From Diatrype stigma (Eukaryota > Ascomycota > Sordariomycetes > Xylariales > Diatrypaceae): 64,000 nt of DNA. Below the pieces are notes generated by a model. It was not told the origin of the DNA, searched no databases, and worked only from the letters and a program-made list of their open reading frames with translations. Shown here one piece after another: positions 37,929-49,290 of the stretch; the stretch's first letter is position 1, and each line of letters opens with the position of its first letter. Both the position numbers and the translations under genes were made by a program. The DNA is taken from the NCBI GenBank assembly GCA_022225965.2, contig JAKJXP020000001.1:1178001-1242000 (forward strand). Direction: 5' to 3'.

Positions 37929-38174
37929 CTATGCAAGGAGGTTGCGGATGCGACATCCGGACTGATACGACCTAAGAGAACCATGGTACTCTCGACCCAA
38001 CAAGAGGAGCTTGTCGCCATTCTCGATAACGAGCGTCACCGCTTCACTTAGCGTATCGACCTGGTGAATGCTTGAAGAGCCTCGTGTTGTATCCACTGTG
38101 TTCTCGTCTTTGCTAGATAGAAAGAACCTTGAGCAGCGGCTTCGGAGAGGTTCTAGACGACGGAGCAATCCCAT
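37929..38174 (-). pseudogene. unidentified coding-like fragment
   Basis: ATG-initiated frame of 81 aa with a globular-looking segment (DTLSEAVTLVIENGDKLLLL). No homologue is recognised and no further exons could be joined. It may be a small orphan gene or a relic. Confidence 0.25.
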
Positions 38175-39835
38175 TCACAGCGCGATTCTGTATATGCTGA
38201 TATTGCAGGTGCAAAGCAGAAAGCAGCTGCAGGAAAGAAACTGATGATGTAGATTCAAAGGAATCTAAGCAGGTGGAGTGCTAGAAGGCGGTTGCTTAGG
38301 TGTGGGTAGTGCCACTAGGGCACTAGCCACGCAACAGCTGACATATGGTACGTAGGGCCGACGGCATATCTCAATCAGCCCGGCTACCACGAGGGTCGTA
38401 GTTGAGGCTCATTTGCTTTATAAAGTTGCTATGCAACCTTCCTAATGTGAGACAGGGGCCCTAGTGATCAGTGCCAAGAGCTCGTACCTAGACCGTGAGC
38501 CCCGGCTTGTTGCTTAGCCCCTTGAACCTGTTGCTGCTAGGGTAATAATGTAGGGTTGGAAAGCTTCTAGAAAGCGCTGATGGGTTGGTATCTTCTTGAT
38601 CGACGTTTAATGATATATCACTCCCAGTATTCTGGTAGGCAAAAACAGCAATTATTGACTTTTGAAACTGCCTTGGGAGCTGTTAACGTTTCGAGTAAGC
38701 ATCCACATTTGAAAGAGATTTCGTGTACACACCAAGATCACTCTTATCCACACAATACCAAAGAACCCCCCGGCATTAGAAGCTTTTCAATATAAGATGA
38801 ATCCTCATCGAAGTTCAGAGAGTCGGAGACGGAGCTCGGGACGGGCTCGCCAGGGCGGGGAAGCGTTCCGGAACCCTGACTTCTTGGCTCTTACTACCGT
38901 TGTACCTTCTAGAAATTTTGTGACGTTGAGAGCGAGCGATAATGCATAGGGGAAGGGAAGTAAGTGCAAGGATGTGAGTGGAGGTTTGCTAGGAAGATCG
39001 ATCTACTGTTTGCATATGTATGCTGATATGTATGCAAGCATGTAGGTAGTTTGGTGCCCGGTTTATCATAGATACCTGGGAAGCTGGGTCAGTTGTAGGC
39101 TTGGCAGACTGTGCTTGTTCGGGAAGGCGATACAACTTGCCGCAACTCTAACCTAGAACTCTGTCATAGTGTAAGTAGGCGGGACATGATGATCGACGAA
39201 TGTCTGAAGTATCATAGAGAATATAAGCAAATAGCGACTTGATAGTACTTGAAGACTATATCAGAGTGTAGACCGAGGTGAAGAGCTCTGGCCCTGGAAA
39301 GTCTTCTGGAAAGACTTCCCAACTAGGCGAGGTTCCGCGAAGCTCCGACCAGCCCAAGCGTGGAATGGGCTTCAGGGACCATATCCATATCAATATGTCT
39401 TCTCATAACAGGCGGGGCTCGGTCCTACATATTGGCCCAAACCAGGTCGTCTATCTTGTATTACTTCGTAGACGGGGTGTTCTAGTACAAAAGGCACTTT
39501 ATGGTTCATGGAATGAGGTTTTGCCGTTGACCCGAGACAAGCTTCCTCAATGATCCCTCTTGCAACCACGATCATGCCTAGATTTGGGATAGCAACGACG
39601 AAAAAGACGGAGGCGGAGGCAAGCGAACCAACGGAACAACTGAACACAGACGGGGAAATTCGACGTCTTGTCTTGATCAACTTCGAGGTGTCGCAAGGCT
39701 CTCACCTTCCATCCTGAGGTTACCGAGCTAATAGCTGGGTAATAATAGTTGGCTTATAATTTGAGTAGGCGAAATGGAAAGCTGATTGCAGTTGTTTTCC
39801 GTGTCTTGAACTGCCTTCCACGCCGCCACGTGGAA

Positions 39836-39871
39836 GTCTCGCAGGTCTCGCAGGTCTCGCAGGTCTCGGTG
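39836..39871. repeat. 9-bp tandem repeat, four copies
   Basis: GTCTCGCAG is repeated three times without gap, then a diverged fourth copy GTCTCGGTG. It lies in non-coding DNA upstream of the GH3 gene. Confidence 0.9.
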
Positions 39872-41961
39872 GTATTATGCCCTATTATGTCACTTGACGT
39901 TGAAGTCCAGGCCAATTGAGGGCATAACCCCAGGGCAGCCCAGGGGTTCTCCGGTGGTTCTCCAGCGATTAAGGGTTAGTCAGGTGTTAGTTGGGTGTTA
40001 GTCCAATAATAAGGCCCGGGGTAGCAGGGGCTACAGGGCGGGCTACAGGGAGGCTACAGGGAATGTCTTTCCGTATCAGATCCGAAAGAGTGGGGTTCGG
40101 CCCGTGTTGCCGAACTTTTAATCGGGTCCTCTGGGCTTGTTATCAACGCGTTAAGCACTGTTAAGGTTTATCGTTTATCGCCAACGACAGGCTCAAAGGC
40201 TTTGGCTCAACTCCCATTCCCATTACTTAGGTACGATCCCTAGGCACTCAGACACCTAGACACCTAGACGCCCAGACAGGCTCCGCTCTCCTGGATGTCG
40301 GCTGCTAGCTCCAGCCTCCATCGTCAAGAAGCACCGAGAGAATTGGGACTCTTGGTGCTCACATAGCAAGGTAGGTAGCAGGATAGATGGAGGTCTAGAA
40401 CCAACGTCACCCCTAGTTAAGCGAAGTGCTTCTCACTTATCCCAGATCGTTTCATTCAACGAAGCAGACTCTGACCGACACCTTTGAAGACATCCGCGTC
40501 TAAGACTGGAGACTGCCATTGCCTCCCTAACATGGATGAAGGTGTTGCTCATGTCACTGCTGCGGTAACTAATCCCTGTGTAGTATGACCGAATGGGCCG
40601 TGAATGAGTGGCAAGGGGCGGATCCGTTCTCGACGATCCGCATCCCGACGCCAAGGGTAAAACTGCCTTATCCAGACCCCTAGCAACAGAGCTCGGAATG
40701 GGGCATGCAACGTCCTCCAGCAGTATGCAGTACTATACCCTTATATGAGCCAATGGACTGGAACAGACGAAAGAATGAATCAGGTGAGTGTCGAGGACAA
40801 TATATGAATTTTGCCTTGGCTGTCGATGTTTAATCTATGCCAGTCGTCCGCCGCTGCTACCACTGCTTTTGGGATTATGACTTGGCACCTGTGATGCTGA
40901 GTGAAGCTTCCACCGGATATTGGAAAACCAGGAACCGACGCCTGCAGTCAATCTATTGATGCGGCAGCGCATGATGTAACCAGACCTGAGGCGTTCCTCA
41001 TCATTAGGCCGTCCCTGTCAGATCCCCTCCCCGGCCGTTGGATTCTCTTCCGCCGTGGCCGGGACCCCCACCTGGCCACCATGCTGCCTCCCTCGAGTTG
41101 AACAAGGCCGCCGTGATGCTCAATGCAAAAAGCACTAATAACGAGTGTGTTTCCCGATTAGCTTCTCCAACTGGATGGGTACCGCTCATCCGGTCCGCTC
41201 ATACCGACCGACGTACTCTTTCCATATGGGAACCCAGTATTCTCTTGACCTCGCAGGTCAATAGCTTCCCTTCAAAGTGATGCTATGATAGCTAAGGGTC
41301 GCCTGGTAATAAGGTTGTAACAGCCCATTTGCACTACCCCAAGTTGCTTGCCGATTCCCTCACCCGCACCACGCGGCTTTGCGGCTCCACTCGACTACAC
41401 GATATGGTGACCGAAGGACGACTAGTAGCAGAAGCCTTAGAAGGATCCACTGTAGAAATCGCGTCACTCATCTCATCGTTCATGTTGCCCCCCATGCACA
41501 TGAACTCCACTAGTAGGATATAGTATGCAGTACCGAGATCCCCCCTTGTTGATTCTTGATAGCGGCGTTCGTCCCGGACAGTGATTGTCTTGTGTTAGTC
41601 CCCAGGTTCAAGGGCTCTGGGCGGATATGCCGACAGGGGTAGGCCATGTCATTATGAGCCACCGATGCCGAGAGATGCGAGCCATGGCTTATTTAGCTCT
41701 GGAAATTTCCCAGGTTCTGGAGCTCCTTGGTCCTCGTTACTGATTATCAACGACCTTGGCCGATCGATTCGAGTCATCTAACCGTGTCTGATAGGACCAT
41801 ATTATAATACCGCTCGTTGAATAAAAAGGCCTCGCAGTCTTGAGCTGTGGTTTTCAGGTATTGCCATAGAGTCCTTGTGTGTTCGTTACTCTTAACGGAC
41901 CATCGTTCCCTTGCATTCTGTCTTTTGGATATATCAGGAACACATTTCATCTCCTCGCAAC

Positions 41962-44900
41962 ATGGATCAGGTAGAGCTGCACCAGTACGATGATGGAGTT
42001 GACCGCAATGCCTCTCCTTTCGAGAGCATCGACAGCAACACAACACCGGGCACCGAGTACTCGCCCCCCTTCAGCCCGGTTCCAAAAGGGGCTCTGATAA
42101 ACAATCCACGATTGGATGCTAGGGCAAAATTAGCTCGGCTGAACCTTGAGGAAAAGGTATGTGCCATATCATGTTCGTCACGCTATAATTGGCGACCCGC
42201 TGATCAAGGAAGGTGTCTCTTCTTACCGCCGCGGATTTCTGGAGAACCAAGGCGATCCCCTCGAAGGGGATCCCGGCCATCAAGACCAGTGACGGGCCCA
42301 ATGGAGCTCGCGGTGGGATTTTCGTCGGGGGCACGAAAGCAGCCTTGTTCCCGTGCGGAATCTCCCTCGCTGCAACCTGGAACAAGAACCTGCTTTATCA
42401 GGTTGGTGAGCATCTGGCTGCCGAGGTGAAGGCGAGGTCGGCGGATGTCCTTCTAGCCCCAACGGTGTGCATGCACCGCCACCCCCTAGGTGGTAGGAAT
42501 TTCGAATCGTTCTCCGAGGATCCACTTCTGACGGGTAAACTGGCTGCTCAATACATCCAGGGGATCCAGTCCAGAGGAGTGGCAGCCACTATCAAGCGTA
42601 TGTATCAATTGGCTCAGGGGTACCCTCGGATATGAGCTCACTCCTCCCCCAGACTTTGTTGCCAACGAACAGGAAACACACCGCCTAACAATCGATTCCC
42701 TCGTGATGGAACGCCCGTTAAGAGAGCTGTATCTCCGGCCGTTCGAAATCGCTGTGCGAGAGGCGAATCCCTGGGCCATCATGTCGTCATACAACCTAAT
42801 CAATGGTGTCCATGCGGATATGAACGGCCACACCCTCAAGCACATACTTCGTGAGGAGTGGGGCTATGATGGGTAAGTTCCCCTTCTTGGAACCTCCCTG
42901 AGATATGAATGCCTTCTGAGCATATTATATATACAGTACTGTTATGTCAGATTGGGGTGGCGTGAACTCGATAGTCGAGTCAATAAAGGCTGGTTGCGAT
43001 ATCGAGTTCCCCTATTCAACGAAATGGCGATTCGAGAAGGTACTAAAAGCTGTTGAGACTGGGGAACTCACCGAAGCCGACATCGAGAGCGCCGCGGAGA
43101 ACGTGTTGACGCTGGTTCAGCGCACGAAAGGGGATGATATGTCGCTGGAGGAGGCCGAACGGGAGGACAACCGAGAAGAAACCCGAGCCCTCATCCGGCA
43201 AGCCGGGACGGAGGGGCTAACGCTGCTGAAGAACGAAGGACAGGTACTGCCCATCAATCCCAGGACGGCCAAGGTTGCTGTCATCGGCCCAAACGCGAAT
43301 CGTGCGATCGCGGGTGGCGGAGGCAGTGCCAGCCTCAACCCATATTATAACACTTTACCCCTTGACAGCATCAGGGCGGCTTCTCAGCAAGAGGTAATCT
43401 ATGCCCAAGGCTGCCACATCCACAAGTGGCTGCCGGTTGCCTCGCCGTTCTGCACCGACAGGTCCGGGAAACCAGGTGTCACGTTGGAATGGTTTCGGGG
43501 AGACAAGTTCGAGGGCGAGGTCGTCGTCACCCAGCGACGGACGAATACGGATCTATTTCTCTGGGATTCTGCGCCGCTGGCCCAGCTTGGACCGGAGTGG
43601 TCGGCGGTGGCAACCACCTATCTCACGCCGACAGCGACTGGAACGCACACTGTCAGCTTCATGAGCGTGGGCCCTGGCAAGCTGTACGTGGACGGAAAGC
43701 TAGCACTCGATCTCTGGGACTGGACCGAAGAGGGAGAGGCCATGTTTGACGGCTCCGTAGATTATCTGGTGGAGGTGGAGATGCAGGCTAGGAAGCCCGT
43801 GGAGCTCCGCGTCGAGATGACCAACGAACTGCGGCCTCTCGCGAAGCAGAAGCAGTTCAACATGACGCACAAGTATGGTGGCTGCCGTATCGGGTTCAAG
43901 GAGGAGGACCAGGTCGACTATCTCCAGGAAGCGGTCGACGCCGCGACGGAAGCCGATGTTGCTGTCGTGATTGTCGGGCTCGACGCTGAATGGGAATCCG
44001 AGGGCTACGATCGGAAGACGATGGATCTCCCGAAAGACGGTAGCCAGGATCGGTTGATCGAGGCCGTCGTTCAAGCCAATCCTCGCACCGTCGTGGTGAA
44101 CCAATCCGGTTCTCCGGTGACCATGCCGTGGGCCGACCGCGTGCCCGCTATCATCCAGGCCTGGTACCAGGGCCAAGAAGCTGGAAATGCTTTGGCCGAT
44201 GTCCTTTTTGGCCTGCAGAACCCAAGTGGCAAGCTACCGGTATGTTAGCTACTCGGTCTCCGCCAGATAGTTCTATTGAAGGGGCCAATTACTAACATGA
44301 GTCGTTAGACAACATTCCCTCGAAGAATTGAGGACACGCCCGCCTGGAACAACTGGCCAGGCGAGAACTTGCGAGTTCTGTACGGCGAAGGCCTGTACAT
44401 CGGATACAGACACTACGACCGCTCAAAGATTGCGCCGCTCTTCCCGTTCGGCCACGGCCTCTCGTACACGACGTTCGAGTACGGCCGACCCTCTCTCAGC
44501 AGGCGGTCCCTGGGCGCCTCTTCAGACCCGATCCACCTCGTCTTCGCCGTGTCGAACGTCGGGTCCGTCGTCGGGTCCGAGACGGTCCAGGTGTACGTCC
44601 GGGACGAGCGGTCTCGGCTGCCGCGGCCCGAGAAGGAGCTGGTGGCGTTCGAGAAGGTGGTCGCCCTCGAGCCGGGCGAGACCAGGCACGTCACGATCCC
44701 GCTCGACAAGTACGCGGTCGGGTACTACGACGAGTCGATCCCCGCCTGGATTGCGGAGGAAGGGACTTTCCGGGTTCTTATAGGAGCCTCGGCCGCGGAC
44801 ATCAGGTGAGTTACTCTGCCTAGCCTAAGCGAGAGATAAGGAGTGGGAAAGAATGAAAGGGTCTCCCCACACTCGCACGACCCATTGGACCTCCCCCGCT

Positions 44901-45013
44901 TCTCGCTTAATATACCGTGCTGGAGCATCTGTGCTGACGATCCCCTCTTCTCCCCCATGTGCAGGCACTCGGTTACGTTCGAGGTTCCGGAATCATTCAC
45001 CTGGACGTTTTGA
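41962..45013 (+). CDS. GH3 beta-glucosidase with PA14 domain
   Basis: Glycoside hydrolase family 3 enzyme, probably hydrolysing beta-glucosides, 882 aa. Six exons: 41962-42156, 42213-42597, 42653-42872, 42937-44239, 44309-44805 and 44965-45013. Junctions restore family motifs: SDGPNGARG, GGRNFESFSEDPLL, then ATIK|HFVANEQETHR across intron 2, and YDG|TVMSDWGG across intron 3. D272 in SDW is the expected nucleophile. After the GH3 N domain comes the C domain (LLKNEGQVLPI). A PA14 insert follows at about 445-585, including GKLYVDGKLALDLWDW. The C domain then resumes (VVVNQSGSPV) and a fibronectin-III-like end (VSNVGSVVGSETVQVYV) closes the protein. There is no signal peptide, so the enzyme is probably intracellular, as for many PA14-type fungal GH3s. 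The promoter lies in the gene-poor island. Confidence 0.93.
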
Positions 45014-45978
45014 AGAACAAGAATAATAATATACCTCCGAACCTCCCTCACGGATACCGCGTGCGCATCCATCCGTATCGACGACGGTCTCTCCCCCCCC
45101 CCCCCCCCGGCCGATCTCATAACGTATTAATATACCCAAGCCTGACTACAGTCCCGCCGAGACATATGTTCTATTTTCATTTCTTATCTTTGCTTTGATT
45201 ATTTCTTTGCAAATGCCGGTGTGGACAAGAATTAGCATTATTGGGATGGTGGGAGCATGGCTTACACGTTAGGGTATATCATATTGATAATTATATATTC
45301 GACTGTAACCCGAGAGACGACCACCGTCCCCGGTAGGGAGTGAGCGGGAAGAGTTTCAAGACATGCTGTCCGGGGAGGATTGGTAATGAAAGGCTGATAC
45401 CTGGCTCTTTCGCCAGGCGACGGCTATGTGATGGATACTAATAGCGTTGGGGTGGGTTTACAGCTGCCAATCTGTGTAGCTTTGAATTGATGAGCAGTAA
45501 TGACAATAACAGATCAACAAAGTCCAAGCCGCATGAAATCTAGGGTGATCGATCTTCTTGGACTTGGCTCAAAACCAGACAATGTCTTACTTCGATGCAG
45601 AGCAAAGCACCATTGAAGGCAGAGTTGCTCTTCATCATATACCTTATCACATATAGGCGCTCTTCTACGGATCAGCGGGACCGGCATCGTTCTGACCCAT
45701 TATTGGGCGATATAGCCATACTATTGCGTTTCACGATGAGAATATGCTCAGTGTCAAGGGTGGGCTTTGTCACGATCTGTCTATTCTGACATAACTATGG
45801 CTATTGCTATGGCCAATCGTGACTCTGGTTATATATGGGTGGATGGATGGGGTGGTGGTTTCACCACCACCATCACCCACCTCCACCCAACATGCAAATA
45901 TGCATGTGTCCTCGTCTCCTCTTCTCTGGTGCCGAAGCACACCAACACAAGCACAGATACTCTGGCCACTCACCCAAC
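45014..45978. other. convergent intergenic region
   Basis: Lies between the 3' ends of the GH3 gene (+) and the C2H2 gene (-). It includes a 16-base C run in the GH3 3' flank and GGTGGATGGATGGGGTGG-like G-rich sequence near 45838. No gene was found. Confidence 0.55.
45093..45108. repeat. poly-C run, 16 bases
   Basis: An uninterrupted run of 16 C about 80 bp after the GH3 stop codon, probably in the 3' UTR. Its length may be inexact in any assembly. Confidence 0.9.
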
Positions 45979-48117
45979 TCAATACTGGGTGGTAGCGGGA
46001 GCGGGGGCGGGGGCAGGAGCGACAGCGGCGGCCTGAACCTGGGTCTGACCTTGAGCTTGGGCCCTAGCCAAGCTCTGGGCTCGAGCCTGGAGCGTGTTCC
46101 TCAGGACAACCTGGCGCCCGGCATTGTCTACCTCCCGCAGCCCGGTCTGGTGCTTGCGCATGCACCGGCAGGCCTCCTGCGCGGCCGTATGCGTCTTCTT
46201 GCAGAGGCCGTCGAAGGGGCAGGACCAGCGCGGGTTGCCGTCGGCGTCGGTGGTGTCGGCAGCACGGCTGCGGCCAGCATGGGTGTTAGTCATGTGGAGA
46301 ATCATCCTGGTCTCGGCCTTGTTGATGTCTGGGTCGTTGCTCGTCCAGCCGCAGAACCCGCCGTCTCCGGGGAGTATGAAGTAGCATGTCCGACCAACAT
46401 GGCGCTCCTTGAGGTGGCGGCTCAGGGCCTGCTCGTCCGAGAACATCTTGGGGCACGTCTGGTGGGTGCAGGGGATATGGGGGGCTCTGGCGGTAGCGCC
46501 GCCGGGGGCAGCGTTCTGCTCCGCGTCGGCGCCGCCGTCGTCGATGTCATCCATAGTCGCATCCTATCCATGTTAGTGTCTATTTGGGACCGATGGTATA
46601 AAGGATTAGGAGAAGTAGCGCACCTGTGTCACGGCGGCAGTGCCAGCGCCACCGGCGAACTGGTTGGAACCGCTACCCGCTTGATGGAAGTTCTACCTTG
46701 ATATTAACATGGTTCGTGTGGTATGGTGAAGGAATAGAATAGAAAAGAAACGAACCTGGCCCATGACGAGGCCGTTCTGGCCGTTGGAAACGAATCCATG
46801 CTACCTAGACGTAAGCCTCTGTTTTGCCTACAGTGTATAGGCCCTATAAGCCTTAGGGAAAGAAACAAACCTGCGGAGCTCGAGCAGGAAAAGCATTGAG
46901 GTTGTCGGCACCTTGGGCGACACCACGGCCGAGCTGATTCTGTTTCGAAGTTAGCCATAATGGACAATATGTAAGCGGCTAGGGGTAAAAGGGGTATATA
47001 TATATATATATATATACATATATAAAGAAAATAAAGATAAAAGAGGGAAAGAAAAGAAAGGAAAAGAAAGCGAATAGAAGAAAACGAACGTTTCCTGTGG
47101 CCGGATTCTGCATGTTGCCCCGGAAGCTCCAGTCAAAGGGAGAGTGGGCAGTCTATCTCGATGTCAGCTTGAGTGCGTGATCCTACAGGAAATAGGACGA
47201 TGAACGAACCATGGCGGGAGGGCGAGGACCGGGATTTCCCATATAGGGAACATTCTGAGCGCCAGCAGCCTGATTCAGACTTCCATGAACAGAGTTGCGA
47301 CCATGCTAGATTGTTATTAGCTTAACCGATGATATAGGTTATAGGTAATGACACACCATCGAGGGAGGGTCCAATAGGTCGGCAATGCCACCAAAAGAAG
47401 CATTATGTCCACTAGAAGGTTGATCGAGACCACTAGGAGTATAGCCGGAATCGTCCTGGATTACTGTTAGCCTTGATCGATGGGTGAGAGGTCATAGGTG
47501 ATGGAAGACAACTGACCATGGCGTGACCGCGCGCGACTTGACCAAAATTCCCATGAGGGTGGCCATGGCCATTCTAGATGACATTAGCCATCATCCAGGG
47601 TATACTACCTCATAAGAGAAAAGCAAATAGATATAACGAACCTGGCGCGTTGGAAAGCCGCGCTCGGAAGCAGTTCCGCCAAGAGTGTCTCCGGCATTAT
47701 AGGCATTCTGCATCAATGGTCATTAGTTAGATCGATGGGGAACAAATCACAGATAAAAAGACTAACCGGCACCAAATCGAGGTTGTTCAAGTTCTCCGGG
47801 GCTCCAGTTCCAGAGCCGTTCCAAATGTTGTTGTTCTGTTCAGTATTAGCCTCGATCAACAACCTGTAAGCACTGGGCAGAGGACGGACCACTCGATCGG
47901 TGGGGGTTGCAGGGCTACGGTTCGGGTAGTCCTCCATGTCATTGAGTACACGAGCAAGGGCACGACGAGCGTCGATCGACCAGCCATGAAAGCTGTCACG
48001 ATGGATGCCGTAGGGGAGCACGATGGAGTTCGGCTGCGTAGAGGCCTGCGGCCGGGCAGACGAGGCGATCTGCTCATCCTGGGGGCCACCGTACACGGAA
48101 TCCGCGGCGTGCTCCAT
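45979..48117 (-). CDS. C2H2 zinc-finger protein encoded by phase-0 mini-exons
   Basis: Predicted 481 aa from eleven exons: 48117-47890, 47835-47767, 47707-47642, 47573-47517, 47455-47357, 47305-47210, 47152-47090, 46939-46871, 46800-46756, 46692-46624 and 46563-45979. Every exon is a multiple of three and all ten introns are phase 0. The nine internal exons are 45-99 nt. They encode a Gly/Asn/Gln/His-rich disordered linker, and almost all begin with Asn, His or Asp. Donors are unusual (GTTCGT four times, plus GTTTGT, GTTAGT, GTCAGT, GTCCGT, GTGTGT, GTGCGC). The last exon carries C-x4-C-x12-H-x4-H (CTHQTC...RHLKERH), then a second Cys/His-rich block (FCGW...HMTNTH and CPFDGLC...CRCMRKH). A DNA- or RNA-binding role is inferred. 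The first intron (47836-47889, 54 nt) is also open in frame. RNA evidence is needed to fix the exon set. Confidence 0.7.
46996..47023. repeat. TA dinucleotide microsatellite
   Basis: A run of TA units grading into CATATATA lies inside the longest intron (46940-47089) of the mini-exon gene and probably explains that intron's extra length. Confidence 0.85.
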
Positions 48118-49290
48118 TGCGTACACAGTTGCGGAACGGGACTTTTGGGGATTTGGATACTTGAGAAGATTGAGGTATCGCGAAAATTACGCGAAGGTTG
48201 TGGAAAGTCGTGTTCTGATAGGGAGAGAAGCTTTTCTCGCTGGGGAAGTTGATGGGGGAAAGGCCAGTCATTGCCTGAGGGAGAGAAAAGATGAAGAGAT
48301 GGCACAGCTATCTAGAGGAAAGAAGTAAGATTAGGGTAGGACCCGCAAGTAATGAACGCCGAGAGAAAATTAACTTTTCGTGCGGAACCAACGTGAGGGC
48401 ATCGTCGACTCCGGTTTTGGCTGGCCGACTGTAGTTGACATGGAAACTCGGTTGAACCCGCCAACACTCAATGATAGCTCCGCTAATTTGACTACCTAGT
48501 CAACATGTGCTGTTGGAAATGAGCTGTTGGTGATGAGCTGTTGGTAATGGACTGTTAGCAGTGAGCTGTTCGCAATGATAACGAAAGACTGGTGTATAAA
48601 CAAGGTGAGCAAGCTATAGATATGGACTATAGTCTGTAACTCAGACATAACTGGTCATGAGAACTATGATTTAATAACCTTGGAGCTGCTCGTTATCACA
48701 AGATACCAGTTTTGGCACTCGAGAATATCTGTTACTGACCCAGGACTACCAATAACCACGTAGGGATATATCTCAGTCACACCGTCGACAGCTTCACATC
48801 TGCTCACAAAGAAATTTATGCTTGCCAATGTATATTATATGATCAAACCTAGCCTCAGCGTCAAGCTGTTAAATTGGTCCTATACATGTTATAACAATGG
48901 CACATGACGACCGTTCAAGCATGAAGGCTCATTCATAGGAGGGTATATGCAGTTCATGATTAAGTTGTTTTATATTCTACAGAGCCGTATCCCGCCCAAA
49001 TTTCATAACCTTTGTTCAAGGATGTCATCAAACCACAAACCCATGCCTTTTCCTCTGCCCTCTATCACGGCTCCGTGGAACCACCCAATGCTGACCACAT
49101 AGCTGGCATTCCAGTCAGCTGAGTATATAACGATGTAGTTTCTTATATGGCAGCTCTCTATTTTTCTGCCTGCCTGCCTGCCTGCCTACCTATCCATGGC
49201 TCGACTTGCGCAACAACCTCGATTCCAACAAGGCTGCTTGGATACAATATGTGAACCATGAGATCTTACAGCAGGCCCCTTTCATCACTC
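48118..49290. other. intergenic, promoter of the mini-exon gene
   Basis: Upstream of the C2H2 gene and downstream of the metallophosphoesterase gene. It contains a five-copy 14-bp tandem repeat and a CTGC/CCTG tetranucleotide run at 49166-49190. No gene was found. Confidence 0.55.
48509..48578. repeat. 14-bp tandem repeat, five copies
   Basis: Five head-to-tail copies related to GCTGTTGGTAATGA, diverging towards the right end (ACTGTTAGCAGTGA and GCTGTTCGCAATGA). It lies about 400 bp upstream of the mini-exon gene start. Confidence 0.85.

Larger units (their letters stand above)
34977..41961. other. 7-kb gene-poor region with degenerate fragments
   Basis: No complete gene could be assembled. 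Open frames are short, lack consistent splice partners and match no family I recognise. Protein-like fragments occur at 36601-36852 (+), 37929-38174 (-) and 39278-39680 (either strand). The last 800 bp before 41962 are the promoter of the GH3 gene. Repeat-derived or pseudogenised content is likely given the two adjacent MITEs. Confidence 0.5.

Noticed and set aside
45835..46701. 288-codon plus-strand frame overlapping the C2H2 gene
   Set aside because: Antisense of the zinc-finger exon; composition is Gly/Ala/Val-rich with no motif.
47856..48305. 149-codon minus-strand frame over the mini-exon gene start
   Set aside because: Out of frame with the first exon, serine/proline-rich, and has no splice partner.
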